Below are positions 23,128 to 37,275 of a DNA stretch of 64,000 bases, piece after piece. Both the position numbers and the translations under genes were made by a program. Below the pieces are notes generated by a model that was given only the letters and a program-made list of their open reading frames with translations, was not told the DNA's origin and did not search any database. Source of the stretch: Distichodus sexfasciatus (taxonomy: Eukaryota; Chordata; Actinopteri; Characiformes; Distichodontidae); the NCBI GenBank assembly GCA_032718565.1, contig JAVGVS010000018.1, positions 2,090,254 through 2,154,253 on the forward strand. The letters run 5' to 3'. Each line of letters starts with the position of its first letter. Position 1 is the stretch's first letter.

Positions 23128-26100
23128 AGGGTGTGGGTGTTCACTGCTCTAACGAAGCATTGTAACAGCAGATGCTAATGAGAAGTTTTGCTGTATATCT
23201 CATACTAAATCAGTTTCAGGTGAATACTAATTACATAAACAACCTGGCTTTATTTTAAGCTGGGGCCTAATCCATTATTTATTAAGAGCAAGTTATTAAA
23301 GTCTGCATCAGCACTAACACCTTGGATCCCTTATTAATATTAATTGCCCAGGCAGCCTTTAAGACTTATGCAATATGCAAATTTCTTTGCAATGTAGAAT
23401 GGTATCTTATGGGGTGAAAGATCATTATACATCATTCATAAAAGTCAGAAACATCTTAACAGTCTAAAACATGAAATTCTGAGAAGCCAGTAAAGAGAAA
23501 ACACTTCAAAAGTTGATGGAGATTCAACAACAAATCTGTCTCTGATCAATTTCTCAAAAGCAGAATTGTCTTGCTTCAGTTTTTGTCTTCAAATAGATTT
23601 GATTTATCCCTTTTGGACATATACTGTATGATCACAGACTTTCGGTATTTTCAAAAAGTTAAAGTTCTCTGTTTGGATGTTGAAATTCACTGCACGTCTC
23701 CTCCCTCGTTCCCTTAATAACAAGCCTTTGAGACCCTCGAAGCTTGCTGCTCCATCTGCAAAACTGTTTTAATCAGCACTTTTTAAAGAATTCATTAAGG
23801 TCCATGGGTCACACTGACTGTCATTCTACCCTTATCATTTTCCGTTCCAATGTTGATCTATTTGGGCACACTTCTGTCAGTGGTTAATGAATACTAGCTT
23901 TTAACTCCTTGAAAGAACAACTTTACGTTTCTATAGACTACATTATGATAAAATTAAGTGTCCGTCTCCATCTCCTACACAGCAGTGTTCTGTGTTAAAC
24001 CCCCCCGGTATATATGATGGCCGCTAGGGATTCCTCATGGTCTGATTGCTCTCTAACAAGAAAAGTCCTCCAGGAAGAACAACTGGTCATCTAGAATTTC
24101 TGATGTGACCCCAGACACCCTAAATGTCACACTAAACAATAGTACAACATACAAAGTTATTTGTGACGAATGTCTAAATTAGGATTGCCATTGCTTATTG
24201 AAGGTCTATTCAATCTAATGAACTGGTGACTATTAGTACACCTCTATTACGGTGCCCTGAGGTAAATGTAGACAGAGAGCAAAACAAAGTGCAGACACAG
24301 GCACCAGTCAATAACATTAAGCCAATTAAAATCACTCTTCATTTAAGCCGTGATCTCTATTGATTTGCCTTTCAATTCTCATCCATCAAGTTGGTGGACT
24401 CCCTTGAAGGCTTTGCGATCCAGTTTTAAACCAGTCCACTTCGATGCCTGCCAGCAGCTCTTTAGACATTGCACACATGTTCCAAGGTTGTTTGGAGCTC
24501 CAACAAAACACACCGGTGTCATTCCAGTTCAGTGCATTAAGTCAATTTGCCTTCACATTTTCTTCCGAAGTAGTTTTGCTAACTACTAGGGCATGGGCAA
24601 GTTTCTATAAATATGTAGGAAAAGATATTCAAATAGAATTGCCCATTTAACTTTATGTTAATTAGATTCAGACAGATATATTTTAATGAATAATTTAACA
24701 CTTCGTTTAATATTTTCAAGGCTGTTAGTTGAATAAATCCTAACAGTAGTATGGCAAATATCATGGATTCCTATATTTCTTTTAAATAGCGCTACTCTGC
24801 GAATAAACGCTCCAATAAATCATGGAAATTGGCTGTGAGTGTGAATTTCAGATGCTCCTATTGACAATAAGTGTTCCAACACATCTAAAACACTTTTCCT
24901 GCCAAACAGGATTCCAGCTCCTACTGTAACTTATCAAAATGAATAATCTTTGTAAACTACCATCATTTAAACTAGAATGTCAGTAAAAATGACTTTAGTC
25001 TTCCTGGTGTGGGTCACGTCTCTCTTCTCCAAAGCCTAACAACTTATTATTCATGTTGTTTGTATTTCTCAAGCATATCGTTCTAAATAAATGAATGAGG
25101 GAGTAGAAGCATTCCCCAGCCTTGTTTTACAGCACTGCAGCTCTTTTTCTTGTTTTTGCTTACAGGGTATTAATACTTGTCTTGTAAGCACACCTAAAAT
25201 GTTAATAATATGAGTGCTTACAGTTGCATTTCTGGCCTTCTCTTTTCTTGCCGACTCCAAGGCCTCCGACTGTCAGTATCTTCCCCTTCATGCGCAAAAT
25301 CAAGTTTCTGGTTCAGCAAGTTTGATAATAATCTGACCTCATCTGGTTTAGGAGGCTGGGAGAGTCCACGTTTTCAGAGGGCAGGTAATGAATTCTCCAC
25401 AATTTTAATGCAGTCCTCTGATATCAGCCTCACGAACCTTATGAACCTTCTCCATCTGTCCGTGTAAAAGGTTGGATAACTATTAAACTCCTGTGAGAGA
25501 ATGTCATATCTCAACGTAAGGAGCCAAGTGAGGGTTCTCTTCGAACTTTAAAGAAATATGACTCAGAAAGCACAACGACGTCATAAATAACGAAGACCCC
25601 AAAACAGCCCATGGTTGTGGCTAAAACCACAATGATGGATGTTGCCATGTTTTTAAAGAAAGCCAAAAGGCTGGAGGTTTTCATTGCAGTACATTTTTAT
25701 GCATATGTTGTCTTGGTTGTCTTAGTGTCCTTTAAGTGGGAGGTTTTCCAGTCCATGTCCTGAGCTCCTGATGAACATTAACTGACAGAAGTGTTGACAG
25801 TAATAGCACTGTGGCTTGACACAATAAGGCACAGTGTCTTGATTATGCATTAGAGTGGAGCACATTCTCCCAAATATGATAAACAACACATGAAAAGGTC
25901 ACATTAATATGGTGACAAGGCAGACAGAAAATGATTTATAGACAAAAAAGTTCATAAATATCTATTTTTGAGGTTTTAACAGGAGTGTGTTGGTTCAATA
26001 CTGCATTTTAACATATTTCAAAATCAGGAAACAAGAAGAAAAAAAATCAACATCAAATCAAAGTCTGGAATTATACACATGAGAGAATTTATACAGTTCA

Positions 26101-29100
26101 TGACTATTTTCTTAGGGGTTTAAGAAGGAGTATGTTGATTCAGTTGTGGATCTTGGCATATTTTAATAAAACTGAGTTGAAAGATTAAAAGTATTATGTT
26201 AAGCTAGATTAAATTTGTTGCACTTTTATTATATGGTCCTTTACATTGTAAAACATTTTAAATTTTTAGAATGGGAAGTAATATACAGTATATTAAACTG
26301 CAACATTGTAAAACTTAAATATGAGTTGTAAATACTGCTAACAATATTTGCAGTTTATTATATAGTTGCAGTTTGTTATATAGTAATTCACATTATAAAA
26401 TTCACATTTATGATTTTTCTTTAGTATTGTGTATACAGTACATGATTTTGACACTAATTGGTCACTAATTACTAATAAAACTGCAACTCAGGCTCTAAAC
26501 AGCTGCTACTTAGCTGTTCTTGCCAGCTGCTGAGGGCAGCCACTGACCTTTTTCCACATCCCCTTGACCACTCAACACACTGGACTGGTAATGTGGCTTT
26601 ATTATGAGTCTGCAATGATGTCATAGGAAAGATCAAGGCATTCTGGATATTTTGAAATGTGACACCATGAAGAGATTTAATTATTTGTGGAAGCAGAGGC
26701 AGTGAAGGAATTGTATTATTTATGGACAGAAGAGTGAGAGATTCTAATGTGGGCCATGGGTTCACGGGTTGAACTTGCCTAATGAAAACCTAATGGCAGC
26801 AGGATGACTGACTGTGGCTGGACTGTGATGTGATTAAGCCGGCTTTAGGGATAAGGTTCCCCGTCTCAGCGTGAGGAGGCCATGGCAGAGTGCAGCCTGG
26901 CAGAGCATGTGTTCTCCTGTCATGGCACCCAGACTGGCCCAGACCAGCACAATGTTAGGGGGATGATTAATTACGGCCCTGATGAAATGTGATGGCTGTG
27001 GAAATGTCAGGGAGATGACACCCCTCGTCAACACGATGTGGCGGGAAGGACGGATCACACACAGACATCTGGAGGGATCGAGAGCAGCCGGCTCACTCTG
27101 CCTCTCTAAGCGCCACTGCCTCTGTCCTGCTCTGGCTCCCTCGTTCCTCACTAGAACATCTCCCGCACAGTTATTTATACGACTAATACCACAGCAGCCA
27201 CTTGAACTGTCTGAGGTGACATTTATAAGGCTGGTTAATTTCAGTACCTTCCTCATACATACTGAGCCATGAACAACAGCCATTTAAATATTTTTTGCCT
27301 GTTTTTTCTATTTATCACTGGAATGGAACCGTCTCAGCATAGCTAAATTTAAATTCGGTTTTTACCTGGAAAACAATGTTTTTCCTTACATGTAAAATCT
27401 AGATCCTTGCGGTAATTGTATAAAACATTATTTTTGCTTTTATTGACTAATACAGGACTTAACAGAGCAGAAAAGCCTTCAAAAATATGACCCTAATTTC
27501 TTGATGCTGGCAAATCTTTTTAACCCAAAAACACATAGGCCACATAGCGAGCTTCCCTGCTGAATTGCTCCACTTACTGAAATAAATTGAATGGCTCCTG
27601 ATAGATCCCAGAGGTGCCAAGAATTGTCCAGCTGTGTTTTACAGCCTGCTGTGTGGCACACAGGCTGCCCACTGCCTGTTTATATTAAACACAGTCCCTT
27701 TACGCTGCACTGACTGCCCTAATTCCTGAATCACAGATGTGTCAAAGGTCTCGAAAAAACTCAGTTTGTGCATCAAACCATTTATCTACACAAACCAGTT
27801 CAGCTTTATATTGCACATGCCTGTAAGAGCCTCACATGGTTGAATAGCCAGCAAGAATATATGATAATTGCTGAGCAAAATAACTGCATTTTAAAAGAGA
27901 CTTTTTATTGTGGCCATATGTGTCTGGGGAATTGAATGTCAAAGAAGCAGGTGTCCATATGGAATTGCCTTCTGCTACAAAAATTTAAAGGAGTTCATTG
28001 TTAGTTATCAGCAATTTTCTGCAGGGCAGAAGGTGGAATAACTCGGCCTGTGCTCATTCAGACCAGAACTGGTCATATGTTCCCACAATGAACTTTCTTG
28101 CTTAATTAACAAGTTACTAGTTTATTACATGTGTCTGTAGACTGTATTTTAGATCACATTATATGTATGGTAACATATGTAGAACCTTGTTCAAAATGAT
28201 TTGTCTGTGTTTGAAAATATACAGTATGCATAGGTGAATGACAGTCCTGCTGTAATTGCACCAGAACACATTGTCTGGGGAAAAAATCACAAAGCTGCCC
28301 ACACACAGTTAGTGGAGCTAAATAAAGAGATGGCCTTTCTGGAGAAGCACGACTTTCTCTGTCTTACACACTTATGACACTGTGTTTCCAATAAAGATTA
28401 ATGAATTAATCCCATAATTATGATATTTAAGTTCTTAGCAATCTTAGCAATGGGTAGCAACAGCAGTGAGTTAAGGTCTATCTCAGACCTGTACCTTTTC
28501 TACTTTACTGGGGTGTGAGGAGATCTTATCTTTTGATTAAAGCTCAATTGATTTGGAATGATGAATGTGTAAGAGAGCATTTCATTGGTTTGTGCTTTAA
28601 TGAGGGCTTTCCTCTCATCATCCTGATATTGTCTGTAAAAAACACCAGCAGGTTAGCAAGAGGAAGTCTAGAAAAATAAACAAGATGCTTATGTTCTACG
28701 CTGTTAAAGTTGAGTATTACTGAAAAAAAACTTTTTTCCAAGCTGTTTTAAAGAGGGAAGATCCCAAGACTGGAAGCATCACACATAATTCTGAAAATTC
28801 ACTTTAAAAGCAAAGGAAAACATGACTGATTGTGATGTCAAAATTATTAGCAGCTTCTAGCACCTGATATATTAGCTCAGATAATGCTGTTAATTTCCCA
28901 AACACACAATCTGCAAACCCAGCGGTCTGGTATCTTTTACAAACTCACAAGGCGGGTTTTTGCTTTCATGTGATAACGAGACCCTGGAAAATGCATTACT
29001 TCAAGGAAAAAGTGAAATATTTATTGAAAAATCAAGCTGCTTCCATGTTTCCAAGCCTATTAACGACATCAAAGTGTTTGTTAAGGGCAGAGTACATCCA

Positions 29101-31733
29101 GTTTCCACAAGATCCGATGTGTAAAATCTAATTTGCATAAGAGAAATATTCCTACAGAATGATAATTTCCCCATTTTGACCTCATATCTATAACAGTGCT
29201 GAGCTTAACTGTTTAAAGGTCTTCCTCTGAATATTAAGATGTTCCAGTATAAAAGCTCTGAGGCAAAAGTAGTCATCTCTCCCTTTTGAAAGATAACACT
29301 ACATCTTGACTGCAAAATCCTAACTGCAAAACTGCATGTCATACAGTATAATTGAATAACACATAAGTTATACAATACTAAAAACTTTAAAAATGTAAAT
29401 ACACAAGAGTAAACATTAAAACTGGTTATAATGTAATTTGGCACTGCACTTGTTTCCCCGGGCGCTGCCCTTGTTAGCTGCACACTGCTCCTTCACAGAT
29501 GGCTCAAATGCAAATCCACCGTCACATTTCGTTGTGGTGCACTGTGTGCTGTGCTGTGGTGTGTTCACAATGACAAATGATCACTCACTTTCACTGTTTT
29601 TAGGTTTGTGTTTTCACAATTCATACTGATTTGAAAAGGTTGAGAATTTATTATAAAGAATATTTATTATATTATTAACAGTGTGAATCAGTGTTCAATT
29701 GTGGCATATAATGCAAAAATGGATATGAAAATATTATAATAATGATTATTATTTCTGAACTTTCACAATATTTTTCTGCAGTTCTTTTAGCCGAATAAAG
29801 GGCAACTGTCTGAGAGTGATTCAGTACAGTGCTGTAGCCAGTAATGTAACAGTTGCTTTTTTTAATGCAGTGTGTGAGATGTGAAAGGGATGAACAGTTG
29901 TGAGGTGCAGTTTCTGGAGTTTTGGTGAGGGATCGATGTTCATTAATCTTGCTGGAAAGTCACTAGATGCAGTTCTGTGAGCAGCAGCGCTGACTGGAGC
30001 ACAGGACGTCTCTACATCCTCCACCCAGAGCAGGGTTTGTCCACTCCAGCACATTTCCACACATTACCATTGTACACAGACACTGCGGCCGTCATGCATC
30101 CAGACAATCCAATCCACAGTTTTACAGTGTGAAGACGAGCAGTATGAAACCTGTTCAGGGCAACCTGCTTATTTTGCTGTCAGGACCATCCTGATTGCGC
30201 ATTTGCCTTGTATATTATAGTGTAGTTGTCTTAAGCATGCTGTAATATAATTAGCAAAAGCTATTACTGAACAGCCATCTTGCTCAGAGCCTATTCAACT
30301 TAATAATTGCTATAAAAATGTCAACCTCTTAAGCATGCAACATACAGTGTGCAACATTTACATTTCTTACATGCAAAGTTACAGATTTTTGGATTCTATT
30401 GTCCTGATAAATTGGGCTGCAGTATTTCATCATTTCAGACTAATATTTATCTTCTTTAGTGCTGTATTTTGTGTGTTTAAGCCTAAAAGACAATCTAAAA
30501 CCTTTAAGATGCATGAAATCTTATTGAAGTTAAGAGTATTCCAGTGGAGATGTGTTTCTGAGATCTCCTCATGCAAACCTCTACCCAGCAGCTGCTCTCA
30601 CAACAGCTATTATTACACAAAAGTATTCTGACTATAATAGATACTGCAGCATGTCAACACTCTCCTTACCTGCTATTCAGAGGACAGATCAGATCATATC
30701 ACACGGCATGTGCAAACTCTTTCTCTCTCACTCTCTTCCTCAGCTTGCATATATGCTGACAAACAACCACAACCCAAAACAACAGCGACAGCAAAGGGAA
30801 TCACAAAATCTATAAATGCCACCACTACTGTGCAGCCTCCTTCAAAATAAACAATAACTGGGAAATAAAAGGCAAAGTGATAAATCAGCTTCTGCTTCGT
30901 GTTACTGTAAAATTACATAAGTCAAAGTGTGAAAGTGTGAGCTTTCTGCTAGGCGCCTGCTCTAGCAAATTACCATTGTGTCGGGTTTGTTGTGTTCTCC
31001 AGTTTTCCCAGTGTCATTAAAGCCTGAGCCGAAAGCAGTTAAATACCCTTGTGCACTTATTTTGACGCCAAGGCAGATGGCGGTGCCCAGCTCTAGAACA
31101 AAGCTGACTTTATTGAAAATTGCTTTATAAAAAGGCAGCACATAACTTGAACGTCCCTGTGGCACTGTGGCAAAGGGGAAATAACGTAACATTGTGGAAG
31201 AGGATGAGGATGGGGAAAAACAAGACTGATCTCTTAATAGGAAATGCGGCACTTATCAGCAAATTTGAAAAGTGGGATGAAAAACACATTATGCTAAGAT
31301 CTTTAATAATTTGCATCTTGTTTAATTAAAATTTTATTGTCATTTATTAATATCATGCAAGTCTGTGAACCAGCTCATAGGCCAGTGCATGTAATCCTCA
31401 TCTTTATTCAGAGGAGACTTTTATCATGACAGAACCAAGATGTATTAAATATATAACACTCATTACTCACAATGACTAATTAATTCTTGTGGAATGGGGC
31501 ATAAGGGATCTGCTGAATGTCTCTAATGGTGATCTGTTGATTTAGTCCCAGCACTGTTGATTCAGGGTACATATGATATGTTCCTCTAGTCAAACTTGGG
31601 CAACAAATATTAATGATTTTCCTTTACTATCAATGATTCGGCAATTGGGCCTCTAAATAAGCGTAACATTAGCATTAACATTGACTGCTAGACATTTTAG
31701 GAAACATTTCTCTAGGTTCCAGTGAATAAAGAC

Positions 31734-31742
31734 TATATATAT

Positions 31743-31793
<51 letters not shown>

Positions 31794-31798
31794 TTTTT
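31734..31798. repeat. (TA)n repeat ending in T-run
   Basis: About 52 bp of alternating TA with one AA interruption, then 14 T. Confidence 0.95.
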
Positions 31799-33157
31799 GT
31801 TTTAAAATATTACATTACAACAATTTCAACATACACAGCACAATATGTGACAGAAAGAAGTAGTGACTAAATGAATGTATTAGTTTGGTCATTTGTATTT
31901 AATCTAACACGAAATGTTGTTATGGTGTTACATAAACCATTTGATTTGGAAAACCCATTCATTAATGTGACCAATGACCAAAGGGATGTACAAAAGTAAA
32001 TAATCCAAAGATTAAAAAAATCCATATTTGTGAGGTTTGCATTAAATCAAAGGACAGAACAAACAGACAATTTAGGATCACCCATGAAATTGCATCAAAA
32101 CTGATTCTGATGCTAACAAGTCTTGATTTAAAAGCAAAAAGAGCATCAACTGGGGGTTTCACTGAAATTGATTTATTATATTTTGGATTTTTCTTTCAAA
32201 TATGGTCAGGCTAAGCAGATATCTTCATTTCCAATTCGATTTGCTATTTTTGTCATGCTGTATTGACAAATTATCTGTTTATAAGATGATGGTAGTACAT
32301 GAAAAACAGAATGTGGTCAGATGTGTAATTATCTAGTAAAATACAGTATATAGCTTTTATTCCATGGCAACAGACATAATGCAACCGTATTAATGAGCAC
32401 CATTTATTGAAGGGTTCCTATTCAGTTTCATGGATTGCTAGAAAAGAGCATACATAAGTTCATTGTACTGCAAATGAAAAATATACACTACACACCACAT
32501 ATGTTAGAGCTAATTATTCTGACATTGCACTTAATATTCACCAAAAAGCGACAGGTCCTACAACTTGTACTATTAGTACAAGTACTGTTACTGTAGTGTT
32601 TGTTTACTAGGAAAGCATATGTACTGTATATATGACATTAAAATGTTTTTCTAAATTTTCCAGATATCTGTGGTCAAATGTAAGGACTGTCCTTACAGCT
32701 ATAGTCCCAGGATGAATTAGTTCAAGATCATTATTTAATATCAGCTAGATGTTTTTACATTTGTATTAAGACATTAAGCCTATCTAAATTCTTTATAACT
32801 GATTTGTAATATGATTGATTTGTAGTATGGGTGTCCTATAGGTCCATTACCCTCCTGCTCCGTCTATTGAAAAAAGATCAGAAAAGGCTTGAATAACTTT
32901 CACAGTCCAGTGATATCAGCCTAATGTGTAAGGGAGGTGTTATAGAATCTGCTGCACTAACTTTGCTGGGTGTGAAAGCAAAACAGAGAGACACCCGGAA
33001 CAATCAGCACTCCCTGATCATGTTTTTTAATGTTCTTCTGGAACAGTGTGTGCACACTTGTTGGCTTTATGCGCCTCAGAGAATACACAGTTTAAGTAGT
33101 GTAATCCCGTTAACTTTACCTGTCAAAGTTATTTGACTTACAGAAAGTTTGTGTTCG

Positions 33158-33171
33158 GCGCCATCTGGTGG
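33158..33171 (-). promoter_or_regulatory. CTCF-like motif, perfect core, minus strand
   Basis: GCGCCATCTGGTGG is the reverse complement of CCACCAGATGGCGC, which fits all 14 positions of CCASYAGRKGGCRS. It points left, i.e. convergent with the motif at 2925. A second, one-mismatch copy in the same orientation lies at 35586-35599 (CTGCCACCTACTGA). Confidence 0.4.
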
Positions 33172-36100
33172 ATAATAAAGTAAGAGCATCTACGTATCTG
33201 TCGCATCCCTGGGTACGAGCCGAAGGTTGAGGCAGGCTTTAAAGTTGCGAGTTTAAGTATTTATTAAAAACTTAACATACAATAAGCCGTGAACTTGGGA
33301 ACACACCGACTCTTGCTGACGCTTAGCACCGAGACAAAGGGGACAAGACAAGTTCAATAGTGAGAGGCACAGGTGAACACACAGACACACAGACGAGGAA
33401 AGACGAAGGCTCCTAGCATCCATATGGAGAATCACAGGCAAGACCGTGATAACATCGTTTAACCTCTACTCTGACATAAAAGAAAAATACTGCATATATA
33501 AAGTTTTATTCCCTGATCTCTGTCATTTACTGTGTGCTTATATAACTGCAAAAATGCCCATGTATATTTGAGTGTAATTGAACTTAAATGAATTCGTTAC
33601 AGTGAGTGATTGTCATTGTGAACACATACATCACAGCACTCTCTGCACCACAAAGTCGAAACCGAAATGTGACCTCTGATATGCCCTGGAAGCAGTGTTT
33701 GCTCATGAGCACCTCAGTGGTACCTTTACCGGTCTAGGATTTGAACCAGCAACCCTCATACATATATATATATATACCTTTAACATGTAATACCCATCAT
33801 TCTTTTGAGGAAAAATACTTCTTTATATATTATTTTGCTCCTTAATATTACTTCCAGTTAAAACATGGAAAGCTCCAAACCTGTTGTTTTATTAACATTT
33901 AAAAATGCATATAAAATATTTGATTAATATAATGAATGAAATGTGTTGAATCAATTATAAAATACATTCATGTAAATATAAGCAGTTACTATTATTTCAC
34001 TGAAGCCTCATATTAAGTCAGATCAAAAGATCCATCATTACAAGTAGAAACTGTTAGAAAGTAGAAAATCCCAACAGCACTTCAGTGAATATCTTAAATG
34101 CTGTAGCCACCTTTTCCCTATATTGTACATTTGCAAGTCTCATTTTGATGTTTTATACATGGATATGTTTAAACATGATACATTTTGTTTCCTATTCAAT
34201 GTGGCTGAGACTACACCAAGTTGTCTGAGTCACGAGAATAAGCAAGAAGATGTTGTCTACTTGTTGTATACCAAATAAATGGACAAATATATAAATATTT
34301 CATATAGAACAACTCAACACATTCATGAGTATGAATAACAGTCTAGATAAGAAAAGTCTGCTGATGTATTAGAATGCCACCAATAGGTCATGGAAAAAAA
34401 AGAAGAAGTTATATTAACAAATTTGAATATAGTGTAATCCATTTCAGTGACTTTCACTTGCAAGTTTCACTTGTGAGTGGACCAAAAAAATATAGAAAAT
34501 GTATGGCGACACAAAAGCCAAAAGGACAAACTGTTACATTGGTTAGTCATGTTAAGTTGGATGGAAATGCACAGTATACATTGCCTGAGGTTTAACAGTC
34601 AACACTTTATTATATGTCAGTTCTAAAGAAGCTGTTGGTGTGTAAACTGCAAGGTATATTGGTCACAAAAACAAAACTAGCAGTACTGACAATCATTTGA
34701 TTGTGATAATGAACAGGTAGAGTGGACCTGTGTATTATGAACTACACAGGAGTCAGAAAGTTAACTTTATATGTAGTATAAGGATTAAATATCCTAGCTC
34801 CTTAATCACTGCATTAAAGTGAATGATTCTGTTTATCCGTCATCCTTTTCTAATAATGATATCCTGTACACATTTGAGAATAAACACTAGAATGAACTTT
34901 ATAATCTTCTAGTGCCTAAATTGTCTCAGTAGCAAGTAGAATAATGTCCAGAGTGTGAAGTGTGTGACAGCTTTTCCCACACTAACTCTGACTACACGCA
35001 CTTCTATGGATAGGACTGAAGCAGTTCTGGAGTGATTTTTGTTTGACACAGATATACATACAGTAATGTTTAAATTATCCACACTTTTGTCTATAAGTTT
35101 TGCCATATTTAATCAATTAATTGTAATCACTGAAATGGATATGAAGAATTCTAATTTATTAATATATTATTCAGTGATTAACTAAGCCACATACTGTCTT
35201 ATCCTTTAAGAATGCTCTTACTATTTAATATTCAGATAACTGCAAAATTTTGATCAGCTGGATCACTTATGCAAGAAAATTGTGAGACTTGTGTATATAT
35301 CTATACCTTTAACTTGCTAATTAAAATAATCTAGAATTCATTATTCGTAAGTCAATATTTCTAGTCAAAACGTGGTTTAAATGGATGAAAAGGTCTCTCT
35401 TGCACGATTTATTCATTATTTATTGCTCCTTATAATTTTATATTTGTCAGCTTTTATTAACATTTACAAATCTACAGATTTACTAAATTGTATAAGTGTA
35501 ATCAAATACCAAAGGATCAAATTCTTTCTTAACAATATTTTCATGAAATATTGTAGAGATTTAAACAGCCGTCAACATGCTCATACTGCCACCTACTGAC
35601 AAATTCATCTTATTTCTCTAATGTAAAAGGTGTAACTTTATGTAGACTTTATGTTATTCTTACTCAGACCTGATTTAATTATAAACAATTTACTGGATTT
35701 GTAAACAACAATTTTGCTAGATAAAACTTTACTAACAAATTACAATGAAAACAATCATTTTCTATTAGCAGAGATCTGTTAACCGAGCTGACTTATTCTC
35801 TAGGCTTAATTTCAGATTTTATGAATCACAAATATATGACTACACATTGTTTATTGAGTATTCTGTCAACATGATATTTTATTGTGTGTGTGCTACATAA
35901 AGGCAACATCGTGTAGTTTTCCTTTGACAAATCAGTAAACTTTTAATACAGTATGCTTAGTAGTTTCTTAATATAAAAGTTAGATATAACATGACCTTGC
36001 TTTAACTTCTAGACACCACAGGCAAAAATCAAAAGATATATATGTTGAATATATATTGAGTTTAGGGTAATGTCTTAGCATCGCAGGCATTTTTTACCGC

Positions 36101-37275
36101 AAAGTTTCAATTAATAATAAAAGTGGTCTGATTTGTCCACAAAGCTGTGGAAGGTTAACCAAAGTGTACCTCACACCTTAAATAAAAGTGGTTAAGCGTG
36201 TTTAATCCACAATGGTTCTGAAGGACAAACAGTCTGTAGTGCACTTTAACTATATGCCCTGTGCTTTGCCATACAGCAGAGTCACATTCCCATTATCACA
36301 TTCCAAATTATATCAGTTCTCACTGAAAATACTGTTATGGGGGTTAATCTGGTACTACATTAGACTACATATTGGCATCTAAAAAGGGATACAACAGTCA
36401 TACATTCCATTTGTAGTTGTATATACAGTTAAATGGCATACTGTACCAGAGGTTAATTGTTGCATAGCCTGAAATAAATATTTTCCTCAGCAGTTTTAGA
36501 TATTAGGTTTAATATCTAAGATATAATAAGATTGCTATGTAGGTTGGTTTGTAATAGTATACCATTGTGCATTACCAAGTTACATCACATCAAAAGTACA
36601 TACAACAGATAAGTTTCTCTCATATACAACATGTGCTCTTACATAGGTATAAACCACAAATCTTTCAGTCTCACAGAGTATCATAATTTACTGTACATCA
36701 AATTTACTTGCAAAGTAGCTTTCTTGCTGAATACGAGTGATTTGGATCTTGCGTCAAGTGCAATATGAGTAGAAAGAAACGCTGTCCATTACAAAGTAAA
36801 AGTACAATATGAGGATTTTTGCTTTGTAAGTAAGGCCTGGTCATCCGTAGCCCACATAATTATTTACCAGGATGGCCCAAACCCCTGCAAATTCACATTT
36901 GACTGTTGCAACTGTAATTAGAACCATGGAGTAGAAAACTCATGAACACCATGTAGTGTTTTGCTGTGGATTATTGCTGTGAATGTGATTATAATATGGA
37001 TTAAGTAATATGTGAATACTTGATTCCATTTTGGTTAAATACAGTGCTAAGGACATTCTGAGTTCATCGTAAGCACAAGGTCTGTCTTATATCAAAGCAC
37101 CATTCTCATAACATGCTCTGGACTGCAAGTATTTGGCCAAGGATACCATGATTCCAGTACTCCACAAAGAACAGGACATGCTGTCTCTTGACCATCTGTC
37201 TTCTTTTCCAAGACAGCAACCTCAGTTGGCACTGAATTTTTCATCTGTGTCCTACAAGCTTTGAGTTAGTAAAGC

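Larger units (their letters stand above)
16440..37270. other. Gene desert between tunar and tmem151b
   Basis: About 21 kb without a recognised gene. It holds a tRNA-like SINE (19150-19490), simple repeats (19108-19150, 19491-19521, 23103-23127, 31734-31798), a CTCF-like motif (33158-33171) and an unrecognised open segment (21543-21740). GC-richer patches at about 22380-22700 (with an E-box CACGTG), 24310-24560, 26830-27280 and 27930-28110, and a homeodomain/POU-site-rich patch at 23250-23400, look like possible conserved noncoding elements. That is a visual judgement only. The left part of the final 600 bp is probably tmem151b 3' UTR. Confidence 0.5.

Noticed and set aside
33190..33440. GC-shifted stretch resembling part of an LTR or DNA transposon
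   Set aside because: No inverted ends, target duplication or coding remnant could be found, so no family can be assigned.
11155..37270. Exons of a host gene around tunar (zebrafish megamind was described in relation to birc6)
   Set aside because: No segment in either strand was recognised as birc6 or another large host gene; the one exon-like segment at 21.5 kb does not match what I know of that protein.
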